Assembly: GCA_038235385.1 (NCBI GenBank)
Contig: JBBSTY010000044.1
Span: 1-26,386 of the forward strand
Direction: 5' to 3'
DNA: 26,386 nucleotides
Source of the DNA: JBBSTY01 sp038235385
GTDB taxonomy: Bacteria; Actinomycetota; Acidimicrobiia; Acidimicrobiales; Acidimicrobilacustridaceae
Shown here: one piece after another, positions 7,434 to 15,733 of the stretch
How the letters are laid out: each line of letters opens with the position of its first letter
Position numbering within the stretch: position 1 is the stretch's first letter
Notes under the pieces: model-generated
Seen by the model: the letters and a program-made list of their open reading frames with translations, nothing else
What the model was told of the DNA's origin: nothing
Database searches by the model: none
Program-made: the position numbers and the translations under genes

Positions 7434-9078
7434 GGATCTTGCCGGTGGCGTTGCGGGGGAGCACGGCGACGAGCTCGACGTCGCGGGGGATTTTGAACCG
7501 GGCGAGGTTCGCCTTCACGTGGGCGCGCACGTCGTCGGCGCCGAGCGTCGCCCCGTCGCGCACGACGACGAACGCCTTGAGCCGCTGGCCGAACTCGTCG
7601 TCGGGCACACCGACGACCGCCGACTCGATGATGTCGGGATGCGACGACAACAGGTCCTCGACCTCCCGCGGGAAGACGTTCTCGCCGCCGGAGACGATCA
7701 TCTCGTCGTCGCGACCCTCGACGTGGAGCAGACCGTCGGCGTCGAGGCGACCGGTGTCGCCGGTGCTCATGTAGCCGTCGATCACCTCCTTGTGGCCGCC
7801 GCCGGTGTAGCCCTCGAACAGCAGATCGCTCTCGACGAAGATGCGGCCGACCTCCCCCGTGGGCACCTGTTCACCGGCACCGTCGAGCACGCGGATCTGG
7901 GTGTAGAGCGGGGCTCGCCCCGCGGTGCGCGGATCGCGCCGCAGATCGGTCGGGGTGGCGATCGACACCCACCCGACCTCGGTGGAGCCGTAGAGGTTGT
8001 AGAGGTTGTCGCCGAACTCGTCCATCCAACGGGTGACGATGCCGGCAGGGATCGACGAGCCGCTGAGCGGGACGATGCGCAGCGAGGACGTGTCGTAGCG
8101 GCGTCGGGTCCTGGCCGGCAGTTCGAGGATGCGCTGCAACATGACGGGGACGGCCACGAGCACGTTGGCTCGATGGGCCTCGATGTCGGCCAGGACCGAC
8201 TCGGGGTCGAAGTGGCGGTGGAGCACGAAGGTGGCGTTGAGCAACAGACCGATCGACAGGTTGCCGAAGCCCCACGAGTGGAACAGCGGCGCCGGCACCA
8301 GCGTCACCTCCCCCTCGCGGTAGGGGATCCGGTCGAGCATCGAGATGGCCGGGTGCACGCCGCTGGTCTGCTCGCGCGGGGCGCCCTTGGGGATACCGGT
8401 CGTGCCCGAGGTGAGGATGATCGTGCTGCCGACGCGACCCGACCCGGGCGGCGGCGATTCGGGTCCTTCGGCGATGAGCTCGTCGAGCGTGGGGATCGGC
8501 GACGTGGTCGCCTTGCTCGAGATCGCCTTGCTCCTCGCCTTGACCCCCGTCGCCGCTCGGCGTGCGGCATCGGGGGCCGGCGGACCGACCCACGACAGGA
8601 TGCGCAGCGCCACATCCGCGCCGTCGCCCACCAGATCGGTGAACTCCTCGTCGTAGATGAGCGCCACGGGTCGCTCGCGGACGAGCACCTCGCGCAGCTG
8701 GGGCCCGGCGAAGCCGGTGTTGAGGTACAGCGTGTCGGCACCGATCTTGGCGAGGGCGGCGGTGGCGTCGACGAAGCCACGGTGGTTGCGACTGAGCACG
8801 GCCACGAGGTCGCCGGCGGTGATCCCCCGGCGGGCGAGGGCGTGGGCGAGCGCGTTGGATCGCCGGTCCACGTCCGACCACGTGAGCGAGCCGGCGTCGT
8901 CGATCAGGAACAGGTTGTCGGGGTGGAGAGCGGCCGCCGCGGCGATGCCCCCGGCGTAGGACACGCCCCACCGCTTGATGGCCTTGCCCGCGCCCACCAG
9001 GTGCAACGGGTTCTGAGGTCGCAGCAGCCCGGCCCGCCCGAGCGTGAGCAGGGCGTGCGGCGCGTCCAGGATCGACAT
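7414..9078 (-). CDS. Acyl-CoA synthetase (AMP-forming, ANL superfamily)
   Basis: A 554-residue adenylate-forming enzyme that would activate a carboxylic acid as acyl-AMP and then as the CoA thioester. Motifs in order: P-loop TSGTTGIPKG at 223-232, PLFHSWG near 265, the acyl-adenylate motif YGSTE at 363-367, STGD at 438-441, the hinge region GRDDEMIVSGGENVFP near 455-470, and the catalytic lysine K547 in NATGK. Residues 1-25 (LLTLGRAGLLRPQNP) resemble the start of fatty-acid CoA ligases in actinobacteria. A Lys/Arg/Ser-rich loop at about 178-192 just before the P-loop is not typical. The ATG at 9078 gives the family's start; the open frame upstream is low-complexity. The gene is divergent from a thioesterase gene, suggesting a shared acyl-CoA theme. 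The substrate (medium/long chain or aromatic) cannot be read from sequence alone. Confidence 0.93.
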   Translation of the reverse strand: MSILDAPHALLTLGRAGLLRPQNPLHLVGAGKAIKRWGVSYAGGIAAAAALHPDNLFLIDDAGSLTWSDVDRRSNALAHALARRGITAGDLVAVLSRNHRGFVDATAALAKIGADTLYLNTGFAGPQLREVLVRERPVALIYDEEFTDLVGDGADVALRILSWVGPPAPDAARRAATGVKARSKAISSKATTSPIPTLDELIAEGPESPPPGSGRVGSTIILTSGTTGIPKGAPREQTSGVHPAISMLDRIPYREGEVTLVPAPLFHSWGFGNLSIGLLLNATFVLHRHFDPESVLADIEAHRANVLVAVPVMLQRILELPARTRRRYDTSSLRIVPLSGSSIPAGIVTRWMDEFGDNLYNLYGSTEVGWVSIATPTDLRRDPRTAGRAPLYTQIRVLDGAGEQVPTGEVGRIFVESDLLFEGYTGGGHKEVIDGYMSTGDTGRLDADGLLHVEGRDDEMIVSGGENVFPREVEDLLSSHPDIIESAVVGVPDDEFGQRLKAFVVVRDGATLGADDVRAHVKANLARFKIPRDVELVAVLPRNATGKILKTQLV

Positions 9079-9170
9079 CCGCCCATTGTCGCCCACCCGC
9101 CCCACCCCCCGGGACATCGGGTGCCCGGTCGGCCATCGAGCGCATCGGGCCGGCGCCCGGACCACGGCGG

Positions 9171-9176
9171 TATCGT
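9171..9176 (+). promoter_or_regulatory. Candidate -10 (TATCGT) for a leaderless thioesterase transcript
   Basis: TATCGT fits TANNNT and is six bases before the ATG at 9183, the spacing expected when transcription starts at the start codon itself. No ribosome binding site is present, which agrees with this. Confidence 0.4.
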
Positions 9177-9182
9177 CGCCCG

Positions 9183-9890
9183 ATGGATCCCGACGCCCCG
9201 TCACCCCCCGCTGGCACCCTCTCGACCGGGGCTTCTCCCACACCCACCCCCGACGCGCTGGCCGCCGTCGCCGCCGCCCGGCGGGTGAACCGGGCGCTGC
9301 GGGTGTCGCTGGTCGACGACGCCACCCGGACCCGAGCGGCGGCGCTGCTCGAGGAGGCCGCGGCGCTGCTCGAGTCCGACGTGCACCCCGGACCCCACTG
9401 CCAGATCGGGTTCGGCGTCCCCGACTTCGCCACGGGCGCCGCGCCCGAGCAGTTCTTCCCCTACTCGCCCATCATCGGCCCGATGAACCCGCTCGCCCCG
9501 CCCGTCGAGCTCGAGATCCTCCCGGACCGGACGATGCGAGGCCGGGTCACCCTGCACGAGGGCTACAACGGTCCGCCCTGGAACCTGGCCCACGGCGGGG
9601 TGATCGCCGCCATCTTCGACGAGCTCCTCGGCGTCGGGTCGATCGCCGCCGCCGGCGGCGGGTTCACGGGCCAGCTCACCATCAACTACCGCAAGCCCAC
9701 ACCCATCCTCGAGCCGCTCGATCTGCGCGGGTGGCTCGACCGCCAAGAAGGGCGCAAGCTCTTCATGCGGGGCGAGATGCGGGCGGGCGACGTGGTGACC
9801 GCCGAAGCCGAGGGCATCTTCATCCTCACCGCCGGTCCGCTGCACGACGAGCCCGGCGCCCCCACCGATGCGCCACGCGGCGGCGGCTGA
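9183..9890 (+). CDS. PaaI/4HBT-type hotdog-fold thioesterase
   Basis: A 235-residue hotdog-fold protein, likely an acyl-CoA thioesterase. The fold is marked by the NLAHGGVIAAIFDELLG segment (about residues 134-150): the HGG loop followed by the central helix with Asp146/Glu147, the usual catalytic acid area. A beta-strand series then follows, FTGQLTINYRKPTPILEPLDLRGWLD and KLFMRGEMRAGDVVTAEAEGIFI. The first 100 residues are an Ala/Pro-rich lead and a helical segment (DDATRTRAAALLEEAAALLESD) preceding the hotdog core, which makes it longer than minimal family members (about 140 residues). It is divergent from the acyl-CoA synthetase (104-base gap), so one enzyme could make a CoA ester and the other cleave one. 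The start is supported by a TATCGT box six bases upstream. Confidence 0.87.
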   Translation: MDPDAPSPPAGTLSTGASPTPTPDALAAVAAARRVNRALRVSLVDDATRTRAAALLEEAAALLESDVHPGPHCQIGFGVPDFATGAAPEQFFPYSPIIGPMNPLAPPVELEILPDRTMRGRVTLHEGYNGPPWNLAHGGVIAAIFDELLGVGSIAAAGGGFTGQLTINYRKPTPILEPLDLRGWLDRQEGRKLFMRGEMRAGDVVTAEAEGIFILTAGPLHDEPGAPTDAPRGGG

Positions 9891-9975
9891 CCAGAACCCC
9901 GGGGCCGACCGCTGACGGGAGCTGCGTGCCCGGCCGGTGGCCGTGGGGAGGTGCCCCTCCTGGCGCGGGCTCCCC

Positions 9976-9981
9976 TAGGAT
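9976..9981 (+). promoter_or_regulatory. Candidate -10 (TAGGAT) of the LodA/LodB operon
   Basis: TAGGAT lies inside CCCCTAGGATCCGGGG, itself flanked by complementary C4/G4 arms, 27 bases before the GTG at 10009. A good ribosome binding site (GAGGGAGGG at 9994-10002) follows. No clear -35 is seen. Confidence 0.4.
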
Positions 9982-10008
9982 CCGGGGCTGGTCGAGGGAG
10001 GGCAGCGG

Positions 10009-12042
10009 GTGTCGGAACCGGTGATCGTCACGCGTCGGCAGTTCCTCACCCGGACCGCAGCGGCCGGCGCGCTGCTCGGTGCTGGTGGCGTGCTCGGCGC
10101 GTGCACCGGCGGCGAGGTCGACCCGACGGCATCGACCTCCACGTCGCCGTCGCCGTCCCCGGAGCCGCCAACCGAGGGTCTCGACCTCGACCGGATCGTG
10201 CGGGTGGCGGTGCACCCGGCGATCGGGATCGCCCGGGTCGGCAACAGCGTCGACAGCTTCTTCTTCGGTCCCGATGTCCCGGGCACGCTCCCCGTCGCGC
10301 CGGACGGCTTCAAGGATGCCCGCGGCGCCATCGCCCGACAGGCTGCCCGGTTCCGCATCTACGGCTACGACGAGTCGGGAGCCGTCGTTCGTGAGCTCAC
10401 CGCCGACGACGCCTCGATCGAGTGGACGGTGAGCGTCGCCAACACGAAGGCCGCCTGGTACGACTTCGACACGGCCATGGACCTTCCCGTCGCCAAGCCG
10501 GTCCGGAGGCGCAACGCGCGCATCCGCGGCACCGACCGGCAGCGGCTGGTGGTGGCGTCGGGCGCGCAGTCGATCCGCGGGCCGGGCGCCGAACCGGTGG
10601 CCCTCGACCAGGGCCGGTTCCTCGACGAGCGCGTGCCGCTCGGCGAGCTGATCACCGATGAGCACGGACGGCTCGTGTTCCTGCCGGCCGAAGGCCGCGG
10701 CTACGCACCCGACCAGGCGCCGCTCACCACCTTCTCCGACAACGACGGGTGGGTCGACGACACCTGCGACGGGCCGGTGCTGGCGTCGGTGACCATCGGC
10801 GACCGGACGCTCGAGGCCGATCCCGGCTGGGTGGTCGTGACCCCGCCCAACTACGGGCCGGGGCTCACCGCCGGCCTCGTCACCGCCTACGACTCGTCGC
10901 GCCTCGGGTGGGACGCGCTCGAGCGCACCGACGAGTCGGCCCGCCCGATCAGCTTCCGCGACGACATCCTGCCGATCTTCGCCCGACTCGTCGACATGCA
11001 GTGGGTGAACGCCGGCTACCTCGGATCGAACGGCTGGGGCAGCGACGCCGACTACCTGGACCCGGTGTGGCTCGACCGCCTCGCCGATCCGAGCCCCGAC
11101 AACGCGCCACGACGGACGCAGATCTTCGAGCAGTTCCGCAACCCCGATCGCGACGGTCGAGCCACCGACGCCATCCCGCAGGTGTACGGCGACGGACTCG
11201 CCTTCCCGGCCGAGAACGACCACCAGCTCCTCACCGTCACCCCGATCCAGTACCGCCACCTGGCGCAGTGGGCTTCCGGGACGTTCGTCGACGACCGCGA
11301 CCGCGAGCCGGCCGTCGGCGAGCTCGATCGACTGCCGGTCGCCGAGCGACCCGGCGCCCTCGACCGCGCCGGGCTGGACGCGTGCCTCGGCGGCGCGTTT
11401 CACCCGGGCATCGAGGTCCCCTGGACGCTTCGGGTGCGGTCGCTGTGGCAGGACGGTCAACCCCGCCTGAAGCTGCGATCCACGGCGGTCGACGACACCG
11501 ACTACGGCGACCGGCTCACCCCCCGGGCGGCGCTGGCCGACGACGGCCCGCTAGCCGCCAGTGGGCCCGGCGACCTCACCCGCTGGCAGGGAGTGCCGTG
11601 GCAGAGCGACGCCGCCAGCTGCCGCTCCGGGTACGAGACATCCATCTCACCGGTCCTCCCCACGTTCTGGCCGGCTCGCATCCCCAACCACGTGCTCCGC
11701 CAGGTCGACTACGAGATCGTGATCGACACCCGCGCGTCGATGGCCGACCGCCAGGCCGCCTTCGACCGCCGCTTCGACTGGGAGCGCTTCGTCACCGACG
11801 CCGAGGCCAACACCACCCTCGACAACATGGTGGCCGGGTGGAGCGACCTCGGCATCGTGACCGAGCAACCCGGTCCCGACGACGGCGCCTTCCCCCGGGT
11901 GATGAAGGTCGAGACCTCCGTCGGGTTCGGCTCCGAGCCCGACGTGAGCTGGAACGCGGCGCTCGAGCGCTCGAACCCACAGGTGTGGGACGGCGACGAC
12001 CAGGTCGATCCGCCGATGCCCGGGGATGGGCAGACCCGGTGA
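10009..12042 (+). CDS. LodA-like CTQ-dependent oxidase, Tat-type lipoprotein signal
   Basis: A 677-residue member of the LodA/GoxA family: quinoprotein amino-acid oxidases that carry cysteine tryptophylquinone made from their own Cys and Trp and release hydrogen peroxide. The family opening HPAIGIARVGNS is at 69-80. The C-terminal landmarks are DACLGGAFHPGIEVPW, with Cys459, and FWPARIPNHVL, with Trp554; by position these correspond to the cofactor pair (Cys516/Trp581 in Marinomonas LodA, from memory). Residues 1-32 form a twin-arginine signal (TRRQFLTR, hydrophobic stretch, then LGAC with Cys32 as lipobox). A Ser/Thr/Pro tether follows to residue 56. The GTG start at 10009 has a strong GAGGGAGGG site upstream. 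The maturase gene overlaps its end by 17 bases. Substrate (lysine, glycine or another amine) cannot be told from sequence. Confidence 0.88.
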   Translation: MSEPVIVTRRQFLTRTAAAGALLGAGGVLGACTGGEVDPTASTSTSPSPSPEPPTEGLDLDRIVRVAVHPAIGIARVGNSVDSFFFGPDVPGTLPVAPDGFKDARGAIARQAARFRIYGYDESGAVVRELTADDASIEWTVSVANTKAAWYDFDTAMDLPVAKPVRRRNARIRGTDRQRLVVASGAQSIRGPGAEPVALDQGRFLDERVPLGELITDEHGRLVFLPAEGRGYAPDQAPLTTFSDNDGWVDDTCDGPVLASVTIGDRTLEADPGWVVVTPPNYGPGLTAGLVTAYDSSRLGWDALERTDESARPISFRDDILPIFARLVDMQWVNAGYLGSNGWGSDADYLDPVWLDRLADPSPDNAPRRTQIFEQFRNPDRDGRATDAIPQVYGDGLAFPAENDHQLLTVTPIQYRHLAQWASGTFVDDRDREPAVGELDRLPVAERPGALDRAGLDACLGGAFHPGIEVPWTLRVRSLWQDGQPRLKLRSTAVDDTDYGDRLTPRAALADDGPLAASGPGDLTRWQGVPWQSDAASCRSGYETSISPVLPTFWPARIPNHVLRQVDYEIVIDTRASMADRQAAFDRRFDWERFVTDAEANTTLDNMVAGWSDLGIVTEQPGPDDGAFPRVMKVETSVGFGSEPDVSWNAALERSNPQVWDGDDQVDPPMPGDGQTR

Positions 12043-13264
12043 CCCTCCGGGCAACCTTCCGGTGACCCTCGGGGGACCTTTCGGTGACCCGTCGGTGGCC
12101 CGTCGGGGAGACGAGATCCCGGCTGCGCACGCCACCTTCGATGTGGTCGTGATCGGCGCCGGGCCTGCGGGCTGCGCCGCGGCCCGCACCCTCGCCATGG
12201 ACGGACGATCCGTCCTGCTGGTCGACCAGCGGCGCGACCCACCTGCCTTCCGCGTCGGCGAGGGCGCCCCGCCGGGGTTCGACCAGGCGGTCGACCAGGT
12301 GTTCGGCACGGGCGCCTTCGTGACCGGGGATCACCTGCGCAGCTACGGGAACCGCGCCGTGTGGGGATCGCCGCGCCCGGGCGACACCGACTTCATGTTC
12401 AACCCGTTCGGCGCCGGCTGGCACCTCGACCGGGTGGCCTTCGACCAGCGGCTCCGCCACCTCGCCCAGACCGCCGGAGCGCTCCTCTGGACGGGCGCCG
12501 CCACGGCCAGAGATGCGGAGCACCTGCCGTTCGATCGGGTCTGGACGCTGCGGATCGATGCGCCGGAAGGAACCTGCGAGGTCGTCACCTCGATCGTGTG
12601 CGACGCCACCGGCCGTCGAGCTGCCTTCGCCCGGGGCCACGGCGGCGAGATCGTCGTCGACGACCGCCTCGTCGCGGTGGTCGCGGTCGCTCGGTGCGAT
12701 GCCGTCAGCGGCGAAGCGAACGGGCTCGACACACGAACCACGATCGAGGCCACCGAGGGCGGTTGGTGGTACTCGGCCGCCATCCCGGGCGAACGTCGGG
12801 TGATCGCGTTCTTCACCGATGGCGACCTGGTACCACCCGGTCTGCGCTCCACCGACGGGTTCCTGCGTGGGCTCCGGGATGCGGCGCCGCTCGTCGCCGG
12901 TCTGGTCCCCGGCGCAGCAACCGCCGCGATCCTGGTCGCCCCACCCGAGCTGGTGGCCGCGGGTACGACCCACCTCGTCCGACCGTCGGGACGGGGCTGG
13001 CTGGCGGCCGGCGACGCCGCCGCCGCGTTCGACCCGCTCTCGTCACAGGGTCTGCTCACCGCCATCCTCATGGGCCGTGCCGCCGGTGACGCCGCCATCA
13101 GTCTCCTGGTCGATCCCCATGCCGGAACCGCCGTTTTCGATGCTCGGTACCGCACGCTCGTCGACCGCTACCTGGACGAGCAGCGAGCGACCTACGCCGT
13201 GGAGCGGCGCTGGTCCGACGCCCCGTTCTGGTCGCGCCGGGTCGATCGCTCGAACCACGACTGA
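12026..13264 (+). CDS. LodB-like FAD-dependent maturase of the quinoprotein
   Basis: A 412-residue flavoprotein. In known LodA/LodB and GoxA/GoxB pairs the B partner is needed to build the cysteine tryptophylquinone. The FAD-binding Rossmann motif FDVVVIGAGPAGCAAARTL lies at 38-56, followed by the family's VDQRRDPPAFRVGEG. A second flavin motif, GWLAAGDAAAAFDPLSSQG, is near 323-341 with Gly329-Asp330, as in the geranylgeranyl-reductase/halogenase-like flavoproteins. The ATG at 12026 overlaps the oxidase gene by 17 bases, so translation is probably coupled. The first 37 residues precede the fold, are encoded by degenerate 11-base repeats, and may not all be translated; a GTG at 12062 is an alternative start. 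There is no signal peptide, so it should act in the cytoplasm before export of its partner. Confidence 0.85.
   Translation: MGRPGDPPGNLPVTLGGPFGDPSVARRGDEIPAAHATFDVVVIGAGPAGCAAARTLAMDGRSVLLVDQRRDPPAFRVGEGAPPGFDQAVDQVFGTGAFVTGDHLRSYGNRAVWGSPRPGDTDFMFNPFGAGWHLDRVAFDQRLRHLAQTAGALLWTGAATARDAEHLPFDRVWTLRIDAPEGTCEVVTSIVCDATGRRAAFARGHGGEIVVDDRLVAVVAVARCDAVSGEANGLDTRTTIEATEGGWWYSAAIPGERRVIAFFTDGDLVPPGLRSTDGFLRGLRDAAPLVAGLVPGAATAAILVAPPELVAAGTTHLVRPSGRGWLAAGDAAAAFDPLSSQGLLTAILMGRAAGDAAISLLVDPHAGTAVFDARYRTLVDRYLDEQRATYAVERRWSDAPFWSRRVDRSNHD
12037..12114. repeat. Degenerate 11-base tandem repeats across the lodA-lodB junction
   Basis: About seven consecutive units of roughly CGGTGACCCTC can be laid out at 12037, 12048, 12060, 12071, 12082, 12093 and 12104. 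Units one and three are identical; unit five differs at the last two bases (CGGTGACCCGT) and unit six at one more. One extra C sits between units two and three. The block covers the stop of the oxidase gene and codes for the Gly/Pro-rich N-terminus of the flavoprotein. Confidence 0.6.
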
Positions 13265-13284
13265 CCATCGACCCATCGACGGTC
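13263..13284 (-). terminator. Stem-loop between convergent genes
   Basis: A nine-pair stem (13263-13271 with 13276-13284, four-base loop) lies just past the stop of the minus-strand unknown gene and touches the stop of the flavoprotein gene. The single mismatch on the plus strand becomes a G-U pair in the minus-strand RNA, so the hairpin serves that gene better. There is no U tract. Confidence 0.4.
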
Positions 13285-13298
13285 GACCGAGGCGCCGA

Positions 13299-14747
13299 TC
13301 AGCGCTGCGGGGCCGGACCGATGATGTACGGGTAGAGATCCCCGTCGACCGAGTCGTCGCCACCGATCTCCTCGTGGAGTTGGGCGTCACCGATCGCCGA
13401 GCGCAGGTGCCACTTCATGCCCGCCATGGCGAGCTTCATGGCCCGACCGACCACCGGTCGCTCGATGCCGAGCGGCACCCGGAGGTGTTGCGCGCGGTAC
13501 TGCTCGAAGCGAGCCCGTCCGTCGGCGTAGGCGGGGCGGTCGCGGTAGACGATCGAGACCATGCTCGCCGCCCGGCCACGCTCGGCGGCTTCCGAGCCGG
13601 GTGGGAAGAAGGCCGACTGCTGCTCGAACACCGTGCACGCCACGCCGAACGTGTCGGCGGCTTCGAGTCCGATGATCGCGAGGTAGTGGAGCAACAGCTC
13701 CTCAGGGGTGGCGGGGAGGTTCGGGTACGCGGTCGCGTCGGGAGTCGGTTCGGTCCATCGCGGGGTGACGGCGAGGGCGATCGTGGTCCAGTCGAGCAGG
13801 TCCATCTGCAAGGGCAGCGGATCGCCCCAGCCGTAGCAGACCGGCTCGTCGACGAGCGCCTGCACCGGTCCGTCGTCGACCCCGGCGGCCGCAGCTGCCT
13901 GGCGGTCGATCCACTCGCGCCCACCCGCCGAGAGGCGTTGCCGGGAACCGTCGCCATGGGTGGCCGCGGCGCGGGCACGTGCCTCCTCGACGAGCGCAGG
14001 GTCCACGAACGGGCGACGCAGGATCCGTGCCCCGATCGGCATCACCCCGACCATGCGATCCGGTTCCATCCCGAACCGACCCCAATCGAGCATGCGATGC
14101 AGCCCGAGGCACTGGGCCGGATCCACGCCAGACTGCGCGGCCACGATGGCTGCCGCCTCCTCGTCGAAGAGGACCGGATCGCGCCGCGATCGGTCGATCC
14201 ATCGCTCACCCCGCGACATCTCGGCGCACTCGACGATCGGGAGGGCCACCGGATCGGTCGGGTTCACGGCTGCGGCGTCGGCGAGATCGGCCGATGCACC
14301 GGCGCCGCCGGTGTGGGCGACACACCACTCCCACCAGATGTCACCGTCACCGAACACGGTCGGGTGGAGCAGATCTGCGCTCGGATAGACGCCGAGCACC
14401 GACCGGCCGTCGAGGCCGGACCGAGACAGGATCGTGACGATCTCGTCGGCCCGGGGCTGGCGGGTGAAGACCCGATCGATGGTGGCGCCCGGGGTCGCAC
14501 CGGACGCGACGGTCGGGGCCATGAACGCAGCTGCGGCCTGACGGCGCTGCTCGGCCGCGTCGGCCGCATCGGCCATCGGCCCCGGCGTGAGGCCCACCAG
14601 ATCCGGGAGCCGCTCCGGCGACGCGTTCGGCATGGCGTACGTGAGGTTCTGCGCCTTCTCCAACTCCGAGCGAAGACGTTCGGGGTCGTACGCGGTCTTC
14701 AGCGCCCCGGCATAGGCCTGGCCGTACTCCTTGATCCTCTTGAACAT
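13299..14747 (-). CDS. Protein of unknown function (482 aa)
   Basis: I do not recognise this protein. It has no signal peptide, no membrane helix and no nucleotide-binding loop. The start MFKRIKEYGQAYAGALKTAYD is supported by a GGAGGG site eight bases before the ATG. Residues 1-80 are helical and Ala-rich. The middle is rich in Trp and acidic residues (GDGDIWWEWCVAHTGG near 135-150, MLDWGRFGMEPDRMVGVMPIGARIL near 220-245). The C-terminal third contains WTTIALAVTPRW, a long helical stretch LLLHYLAIIGLEAADTFGVACTVFEQQSAFF, and a basic region ending KLAMAGMKWHLRSAIGD. Base and codon use match its neighbours and composition argues for a real, soluble, folded protein. It is convergent with the LodB-like gene (34 bases) and follows the F420 oxidoreductase gene on the same strand (90 bases). 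Confidence 0.75.
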   Translation of the reverse strand: MFKRIKEYGQAYAGALKTAYDPERLRSELEKAQNLTYAMPNASPERLPDLVGLTPGPMADAADAAEQRRQAAAAFMAPTVASGATPGATIDRVFTRQPRADEIVTILSRSGLDGRSVLGVYPSADLLHPTVFGDGDIWWEWCVAHTGGAGASADLADAAAVNPTDPVALPIVECAEMSRGERWIDRSRRDPVLFDEEAAAIVAAQSGVDPAQCLGLHRMLDWGRFGMEPDRMVGVMPIGARILRRPFVDPALVEEARARAAATHGDGSRQRLSAGGREWIDRQAAAAAGVDDGPVQALVDEPVCYGWGDPLPLQMDLLDWTTIALAVTPRWTEPTPDATAYPNLPATPEELLLHYLAIIGLEAADTFGVACTVFEQQSAFFPPGSEAAERGRAASMVSIVYRDRPAYADGRARFEQYRAQHLRVPLGIERPVVGRAMKLAMAGMKWHLRSAIGDAQLHEEIGGDDSVDGDLYPYIIGPAPQR

Positions 14748-14767
14748 CGCGACCCTCCGAACCGGCC

Positions 14768-14781
14768 ACCCGCCGGCGGGT
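14768..14781. promoter_or_regulatory. 14-bp perfect palindrome ACCCGCCGGCGGGT
   Basis: It lies 20 bases before the start of the unknown 482-residue protein and 56 bases after the F420 oxidoreductase stop. It could be a short operator or the stem of a weak terminator; GC-rich palindromes of this size can arise by chance. Confidence 0.3.
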
Positions 14782-14837
14782 TGGCGCTCAGTTCGTCGAA
14801 GCCTCGCGCGAACCGATCGACCGCGCGTCTCATCTCA

Positions 14838-15710
14838 TCAGCCGGCGCGAGCGATGACGTCGTCGCCGTAGCGGGCGAGCGCATCGGCGGTGTCGTTCCA
14901 GAACAGGAACGACGGCAGGATCACGCGGGACACCCCGAGGTCGGCAAGTGCCTTGACCTCGTCGAGCGCCCCGTCGCCGACCGCGCCGTTGCCGCCACTG
15001 GTGAGCTCGATGGCGTCGGGGTCACGCCCGTGCTCGATCGCGGTGGATCGGACGATGTCGAAGAGGCGAGCCTGCTCCTCGTGACTTCCCTTGCCGGGGA
15101 AGAACCCGTCGCCGAGTCGGCCGGCGCGTCGTGCCGCGACGTCGGTGTGGCCACCGACGTGGATCGGGATGCTCGTCTGCGTCGGCGTGGGACGCACGAT
15201 GCAATCGTCGAAGTTCGTGAACTCGCTGTGATGGCTGACCTTCTCCCCTGTCCACAACGACCGCATCACCTCGACGTGGTCGTCGGTGCGCTTGCCCCGC
15301 TTGGCGAACGGCACCCCGATGGCGTCGAACTCCTCCTCGAGCCAGCCGACGCCGATGCCGAGCAGCAACCGACCGTTCGACATCGCGTCGAGCGTGGCGC
15401 ACTCCTTCGCCAGCACGATCGGGCTGCGTTGCGGAAGGATCAGGATCCCGGTGCCGAGCTTGATCGTCGACGTGACCCCGGCCAGGTACGCCAACCAGAT
15501 CAACGGGTCCGGCATGTCGGACTCCTCCGGACCCGGCATCTTGCCGGTCGGGCTGTACGGGTACTCCGACTCGTACCCCGACGGCACGACGACGTGCTCG
15601 ATCGTCCACAGCGACTCGAACCCGGCCGACTCGGCCGCCAGCGCGAACGCCGCTGCCGCCTCACCCCCGACGAACGGCCCCGTGTTGGCGAACGCGATTC
15701 CGAAGTCCAT
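14838..15710 (-). CDS. LLM class F420-dependent oxidoreductase
   Basis: A 290-residue luciferase-like TIM-barrel protein of the actinobacterial F420-dependent type. Seen are the N-terminal strand MDFGIAFANTGPF, ESLWTIEHVVVPSGY (about 32-46), the barrel core LGTGILILPQRSPIVLAKECATLDAMSNGRLLLGIGVGWLEEEF (85-128), the R/KR-x-x-DDHVEVMRSLWTGE segment (137-156), and IPIHVGGHTDVAARRAGRLGDGFFP (181-205). These match the family that transfers hydride between F420 and small organic substrates. I chose the second ATG (15710), because an AGAGGGG site lies six bases upstream; the ATG at 15716 sits directly against that site. The downstream neighbour is the unknown 482-residue gene. A TAGGAT box is upstream at 15734-15739. 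The substrate cannot be predicted. Confidence 0.92.
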   Translation of the reverse strand: MDFGIAFANTGPFVGGEAAAAFALAAESAGFESLWTIEHVVVPSGYESEYPYSPTGKMPGPEESDMPDPLIWLAYLAGVTSTIKLGTGILILPQRSPIVLAKECATLDAMSNGRLLLGIGVGWLEEEFDAIGVPFAKRGKRTDDHVEVMRSLWTGEKVSHHSEFTNFDDCIVRPTPTQTSIPIHVGGHTDVAARRAGRLGDGFFPGKGSHEEQARLFDIVRSTAIEHGRDPDAIELTSGGNGAVGDGALDEVKALADLGVSRVILPSFLFWNDTADALARYGDDVIARAG

Positions 15711-15733
15711 GAGCATCCCCTCTCGATCGATCG

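Noticed and set aside
9079..9243. N-terminal extension of the acyl-CoA synthetase beyond 9078
   Set aside because: The added residues are Arg/Gly/Pro-rich and overlap the divergent thioesterase start and its -10 box.
9826..11460. A 544-codon minus-strand frame opposite the LodA-like gene
   Set aside because: The plus-strand reading gives clear LodA motifs and a Tat signal, while the minus reading has shadow-type composition only.
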